From the NCBI GenBank assembly GCA_934646865.1, contig CAKUEU010000034.1, positions 1 to 17,766 on the forward strand: a stretch of DNA of 17,766 bases, written 5' to 3'. This DNA is from an uncultured Collinsella sp. Its GTDB lineage: Bacteria; Actinomycetota; Coriobacteriia; Coriobacteriales; Coriobacteriaceae. The notes under the pieces are model-generated. The model made no database searches. It saw only the letters and a program-made list of their open reading frames with translations, and was not told the origin of the DNA. Below, in pieces: positions 14,088 through 17,766 of this stretch. The translations under genes and the position numbers were made by a program. The number at the start of each line of letters is the position of its first letter. The first letter of the stretch is position 1.

Positions 14088-15095
14088 ATGAATGTTGCGC
14101 TGATTGGCTCCGGCTCCTGGGGTACTGCCGTCGCCGGCCTCGCCGCCGCGCGAGCCGAGCGCGTGACCATGTGGGCCCATAGCGAGCAGACGGCCGCCGG
14201 CATTAACGCCGAGCACCGCAACCCGCGATATCTGGTGGACTACGAGCTGCCGGAAAACGTTGTCGCCACGACGGATCTGGCCCAGGCACTCGACGGTGCC
14301 GAGGCAATCATCTTTGCCGTGCCTTCGACGCATCTGCGCAGCGTCTGCCACCAGGCGGCGCCGTTTATCACGGACAAGACGCCGGCTCTGTGCCTCACCA
14401 AGGGCATCGAGCCCGAGTCCGGCCTGCTCATGAGCGAAGTCATCGCCAGCGAGATCGGCAACGAGTCGCGCGTGGCGGCGCTTTCGGGCCCCAACCATGC
14501 CGAGGAGATCTGCCGCGGCGGGCTCTCTGCTGCCGTCATCGCCAGCGAAGACCAGCAGGTGGGGGAGACCTTTAAGGACCTGTTGCTGTCCACGGCCTTC
14601 CGTATCTACCTGTCACAGGATATGACCGGCGTCGAGGTCTGCGGTGCCATGAAAAACGTCATCGCTATCGTGTGCGGCATTTCCGCCGGCTCGGGTGCGG
14701 GCGACAACACGCTCGCCCTCATCATGACGCGCGGTCTGGCCGAGATCAGCCGCCTGGTGCATGCCCGCGGCGGCCAGGCCATGACCTGCATGGGGCTTGC
14801 CGGCATGGGCGACCTTATCGCCACCTGCACCTCGGAGCATTCGCGCAACCGCACCTTTGGCTACGAGTTTGCCCACGGCGTGTCGCTCGACGAGTACCAG
14901 GCGCGCACGCATATGGTGGTCGAGGGCGCCGTCGCGGCTCGCAGCGTCAGCGAACTTGCCCGTTCACTGGGCGTAGACATTCCGCTCACCTTTGCCGTGG
15001 AGCAAACGCTCTACAACGGTGTTACTTTGGATAGGGCGCTCGAGATTCTTACCGACCGCGTCCCCTCCCAAGAGTTCTACGGACTCACCGACTAG
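14088..15095 (+). CDS. gpsA: Glycerol-3-phosphate dehydrogenase [NAD(P)+]
   Basis: A 335-residue cytosolic enzyme reducing dihydroxyacetone phosphate to glycerol-3-phosphate, the backbone for phospholipids. The Rossmann nucleotide site is GSGSWGTAVA (8-17). K105 in LTKGIE and the catalytic K189 in GAMKNVIAIVCG match the family, as does the block AGMGDLIATCTSEHSRNRTFG near residues 239-259. TAGGAGAGAG lies just before the start, 9 bases after plsY. Its product is the direct substrate of PlsY encoded next to it. Confidence 0.96.
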   Translation: MNVALIGSGSWGTAVAGLAAARAERVTMWAHSEQTAAGINAEHRNPRYLVDYELPENVVATTDLAQALDGAEAIIFAVPSTHLRSVCHQAAPFITDKTPALCLTKGIEPESGLLMSEVIASEIGNESRVAALSGPNHAEEICRGGLSAAVIASEDQQVGETFKDLLLSTAFRIYLSQDMTGVEVCGAMKNVIAIVCGISAGSGAGDNTLALIMTRGLAEISRLVHARGGQAMTCMGLAGMGDLIATCTSEHSRNRTFGYEFAHGVSLDEYQARTHMVVEGAVAARSVSELARSLGVDIPLTFAVEQTLYNGVTLDRALEILTDRVPSQEFYGLTD

Positions 15096-15113
15096 CGCAG
15101 AAAGGCTTCTACC

Positions 15114-15785
15114 ATGGGTTCCATCAAAATCGCTCCGTCCGTCCTTTCGGCCGATATGGCCAACCTCAAGGGCGAGCTCGACAAGATCGCCGGTGCCGAC
15201 TACGTGCACTTCGACGTTATGGACGGTCACTTTACCGGCAACCTCACCTTTGGCGTCGACATCCTCAAGGCCGTCAAGCGCTCCACCGATGTGCCGGTCG
15301 ACGCGCACCTGATGGTGTCGAACCCCGACGAGACGGTCGATTGGTACGCCGACGCCGGCGCCGATATGATCACCGTGCACTACGAGGCCTCCACGCACCT
15401 GCACCGCACGCTTACGCATCTGCAGCAGCGCGGCGTCAAGGCCGGCGTGGTGCTCAACCCCGCCACCCCCGTCTGCGTGCTCGAGAGCATCATCGACGTC
15501 GTCGACATGGTGTTGCTGATGAGCGTGAACCCCGGCTTTGGTGGCCAGAGCTTTATCCCGGGCACCATCGCCAAACTGCACGAGCTCAAGACCATGTGCG
15601 AGCGCCACGGTGTGTCACCCCTGATCGAGGTCGATGGTGGCATCTCTTCCAAGAACATCGCCGAGGTCGTCAAGGCCGGCGCCAACGTGCTCGTGGCCGG
15701 CTCCGCCGTATTTAAGTCCGAAGATCCCGCCGCCGAGGTTGCGCTGCTGCAAAAGCTGGGCAACGAGGCCGCACAGGAGGCATAA
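15114..15785 (+). CDS. rpe: Ribulose-phosphate 3-epimerase
   Basis: A 223-residue TIM-barrel enzyme interconverting ribulose-5-phosphate and xylulose-5-phosphate in the pentose phosphate pathway. Visible active-site elements are APSVLSAD (7-14), H32 and D34 in VHFDVMDG, H65 in DAHLMV, NPGFGGQSF (phosphate loop) and D174 in EVDGGI; the two aspartates and two histidines bind the catalytic metal. The usual motif DGxFVPN reads DGHFTGN here, a minor variation. It begins 18 bases after gpsA with a modest AGAAAGG site, and its end carries the ribosome binding site of the next gene. Confidence 0.95.
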   Translation: MGSIKIAPSVLSADMANLKGELDKIAGADYVHFDVMDGHFTGNLTFGVDILKAVKRSTDVPVDAHLMVSNPDETVDWYADAGADMITVHYEASTHLHRTLTHLQQRGVKAGVVLNPATPVCVLESIIDVVDMVLLMSVNPGFGGQSFIPGTIAKLHELKTMCERHGVSPLIEVDGGISSKNIAEVVKAGANVLVAGSAVFKSEDPAAEVALLQKLGNEAAQEA

Positions 15786-15791
15786 TCCCTT

Positions 15792-16970
15792 ATGACCGCA
15801 GGTCAAAACCGCATACCCGTGAATCTTGACTATGCCGCCTCGACGCCCATGCGCGCCGAGGCGCTCCTTGCGCAGCGTGAATACGACGAAAGCGAGCTTG
15901 CCGGTATCAACCCCAACTCGCTGCACTCGCTCGGCCGCAAGGCCGCCGCGCGCCTGGAAGTCGCCCGTCGCGAGATCGCCTGTAGCTTTGGCGCGCGCGT
16001 CCGCCCGTCCGAGATCGTCCTGACCAACGGCGGCACCGAGGCCAACCAGCTGGCGCTCCTTGGTCTTGCCGAGGGCGCCCGCCAGCGAGATCGCAAGCGC
16101 GACCGCGTGATCGTTTCGGCCATTGAGCACGATTCGATCCTGGATAACCTGCCGCTGCTGCGTGCCGCCGGCTTTACCGTCGACCTGGTGCAGCCCTGCC
16201 GCGCGGGCTATATCGAGCCCGCTATGCTCACCGAGCTGCTGGGCGACGACGTGGCGCTCGTGAGCATTATGGTGGCCAACAACGAGACCGGCGTGGTGCA
16301 GCCCATCCGCGAGCTGGCCGCCGCCGCACACGCTGCCGGCGCCCTGTTCCACACCGATGCCATCCAGGGCTATTTGCATATTCAGCTCGATGTCACCGAG
16401 CTGGGCGTCGATGCCATGACCGTTGCCGCCCACAAGGTTGGCGGCCCCGTGGCGTCCGGCGCGCTCTACCTTAAGAGCCGCACGCCGCTGCGTCCGCGCA
16501 TCTTTGGCGGCGGACAGGAGGCTGGACGTCGCGCCGGCACGCAGGACCTGCGCACGCAGCTGGCCTTTGCCGCTGCCGTATCTGCGCTGGCTCCCAATGT
16601 AGCTCAGGAGCGCGCGACGCTGCAGGCCCTGTCCGACAAACTCTACGCCACGCTCACGGCTCATCCGCGCATCCACGCCACGATGGGCGACTACGCGCAG
16701 GCCAATCGCCTGCCGGGCATTGTTTCGATCTACGTTGACGGCATGGATTCCGAGGAGCTCATCATCAAGCTCGACGCCGCCGGCTTCGAGGTGTCGGCCG
16801 GATCGGCTTGCTCGAGTGGCAGCATGGACCCGAGCCACGTGCTCAGCGCCATGGGTATCGGCCGCGAGCAGGCGCTGGGTGCGCTGCGTATCTCGTTTGA
16901 TGACCGCGTGAACCCTGCCGACCTGGACGAGTTTGCCCAGGCGCTGCTCTCGATCGTGGGTGCAGCATGA
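15792..16970 (+). CDS. Cysteine desulfurase (NifS/IscS family)
   Basis: A 392-residue PLP enzyme that takes sulfur from cysteine, leaving alanine, to supply Fe-S cluster or tRNA thiolation pathways. The N-terminal block is NLDYAASTPMRAEAL, and NGGTEANQLALLG is the PLP phosphate region. K215 in AAHKVGGP is the PLP lysine. C340 in SAGSACSSGSMDPSHVL is the persulfide-forming cysteine on a class I-type loop. AGGAGG (15775-15780) lies 11 bases before the start, inside the end of rpe. No scaffold gene (iscU, sufU) or thiolase gene (mnmA) is in view, so the acceptor pathway is unknown, though IspH and the DUF512 protein in the same cluster need Fe-S clusters. Confidence 0.93.
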   Translation: MTAGQNRIPVNLDYAASTPMRAEALLAQREYDESELAGINPNSLHSLGRKAAARLEVARREIACSFGARVRPSEIVLTNGGTEANQLALLGLAEGARQRDRKRDRVIVSAIEHDSILDNLPLLRAAGFTVDLVQPCRAGYIEPAMLTELLGDDVALVSIMVANNETGVVQPIRELAAAAHAAGALFHTDAIQGYLHIQLDVTELGVDAMTVAAHKVGGPVASGALYLKSRTPLRPRIFGGGQEAGRRAGTQDLRTQLAFAAAVSALAPNVAQERATLQALSDKLYATLTAHPRIHATMGDYAQANRLPGIVSIYVDGMDSEELIIKLDAAGFEVSAGSACSSGSMDPSHVLSAMGIGREQALGALRISFDDRVNPADLDEFAQALLSIVGAA

Positions 16971-17766
16971 TCGTCGCCGAGCTTGAACGCGCGCTGCTGG
17001 CGCGCTATCCCAAGGCAGATGCCGAGGGATGGGACCACGTAGGCCTGTCCGTTGGAAACCCAGCTGCTGAAATCACCGGCGTTGTCTGCGCACTCGATGC
17101 GACCGAAGCTAACGTGCACCGCGCTCTTGAGGCCGGCGCCAATGTGCTGCTGACGCATCATCCCATCTATATCAAGGCACCCGAGGCCTTTTGCCCGGCC
17201 GATGCCGCACATCCCCAGTGCAGCGCGGCACTGTACGAGGCAGCCCGTTGCGGCGTGAACATCATCTCGCTCCACACCAATCTGGATCGCTCGCACGAGG
17301 CGCGAGCCCGTCTGAGTGAGTTGCTGGGCGCTGAGCCCGTGAGCTCTTTGGAGCACGTGGACGACCCCGAAGCCTGTGGCCTAGGCGCACTCGCGACTCT
17401 CAACGACCCCTGCAGCCTGCGCGACCTTGCCGCCCGTGCCGCCGCGGCCTTTGGCAGCGACCCGCGAGTGTGGGGCGAAGCCGACCACGCCTGCCGTACC
17501 GTCGCAATCCTCGGTGGTTCCTTGGGCGACTTTGGCGAGCTCGCCATCGCCGCGGGCGCGGACGTTATCGTGACCGGCGAGGCGGGCTACCACGTAGCGC
17601 AGGACCTTACCCTACGTGGGCTGCCCGTAATTCTGCTCGGCCACGATCGCTCCGAGGAACCGTTCGTGGATATCTTGATGAACTCTGTAAGTGACGCCGG
17701 GGTCGACCCCCGTCATACGATTAAAATACTGAACCCTTGCCAATGGTGGACTGTGACAAAAGGAGA
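16967..17766 (+). CDS. Nif3-like dinuclear metal centre protein, 3' end outside the window
   Basis: An open frame of 266 codons runs to the window edge without a stop. It starts at ATG 16967, sharing ATGA with the stop of the desulfurase gene, so the two are translationally coupled. The protein begins MIVAELERALLARYPKADAE and shows WDHVGLSVGNP, LLTHHPIYIK (paired histidines, a metal-binding motif of the Nif3/DUF34 family), ISLHTNLDRS, and near the end VIVTGEAGYH and LLGHDRSEEPFVDIL (usual GHxxTE block). These match the family from start to near its C-terminus, so only a few residues are probably missing. Members bind two metal ions and form hexamers; some are linked to GTP cyclohydrolase I type activity, but the function is largely unknown. 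Confidence 0.9.
   Translation, partial: MIVAELERALLARYPKADAEGWDHVGLSVGNPAAEITGVVCALDATEANVHRALEAGANVLLTHHPIYIKAPEAFCPADAAHPQCSAALYEAARCGVNIISLHTNLDRSHEARARLSELLGAEPVSSLEHVDDPEACGLGALATLNDPCSLRDLAARAAAAFGSDPRVWGEADHACRTVAILGGSLGDFGELAIAAGADVIVTGEAGYHVAQDLTLRGLPVILLGHDRSEEPFVDILMNSVSDAGVDPRHTIKILNPCQWWTVTKG

Overview
The window is GC-rich, densely coded chromosome with one long, tightly packed plus-strand gene cluster. Codon habit (CGC for arginine, strong G/C at third positions) and the gene order scpA-scpB-rluB-cmk-plsC-ispH-DUF512-der-plsY-gpsA point to a gut actinobacterium of the class Coriobacteriia, most likely Collinsella. That assignment is inference from content; no search was run.

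Left edge (1-457): this stretch is AT-rich and unlike the rest. On the minus strand it holds the first 32 codons of a tet(W)-type ribosomal protection tetracycline-resistance gene. It also holds its complete leader: a near-consensus promoter, a 7-codon leader peptide, two terminator-like hairpins and competing inverted repeats, as expected for transcriptional attenuation of tet(M)/tet(W)-class genes.

Mobile element (458-1893, possibly to about 2062): an IS30-family insertion sequence lies 63 bp upstream of the tet(W) -35 box. Its transposase looks intact, with an N-terminal helix-turn-helix, a cysteine cluster and DDE residues. Its arginine codons are mostly AGG, unlike the chromosome. The left end is a perfect 40-bp palindrome, and three further degenerate copies of the terminal repeat follow the right end. 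From 1894 to 2483 there is no convincing gene. That stretch holds the extra end copies, an 18-bp perfect inverted repeat with arms 104 bp apart, and some GC-rich hairpins.

Right part (2443-17766): tRNA-Ala(GGC) has its own promoter and terminator. Immediately after it, all on the plus strand and mostly separated by 0-20 bp, come an ABC-F ATPase, a small two-helix membrane protein, an M50 metalloprotease, ScpA and ScpB (condensin partners), an RluB-type pseudouridine synthase, cytidylate kinase, PlsC, IspH, a PDZ/radical-SAM-like DUF512 protein, the ribosome-assembly GTPase Der, PlsY, GpsA, ribulose-phosphate 3-epimerase, a cysteine desulfurase and a Nif3-like protein that runs off the end.

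The cluster mixes ribosome and translation functions (ABC-F, RluB, Der, tRNA), chromosome organisation (ScpAB), and membrane lipid precursor supply (GpsA makes glycerol-3-phosphate, PlsY and PlsC acylate it). It also covers isoprenoid supply (IspH) and probably Fe-S or sulfur supply (cysteine desulfurase). I see no defence system, CRISPR array or clearly new multi-gene system. The least explained items are the IS-end architecture, the inverted repeat at 2166-2305 and the 98-residue membrane protein.
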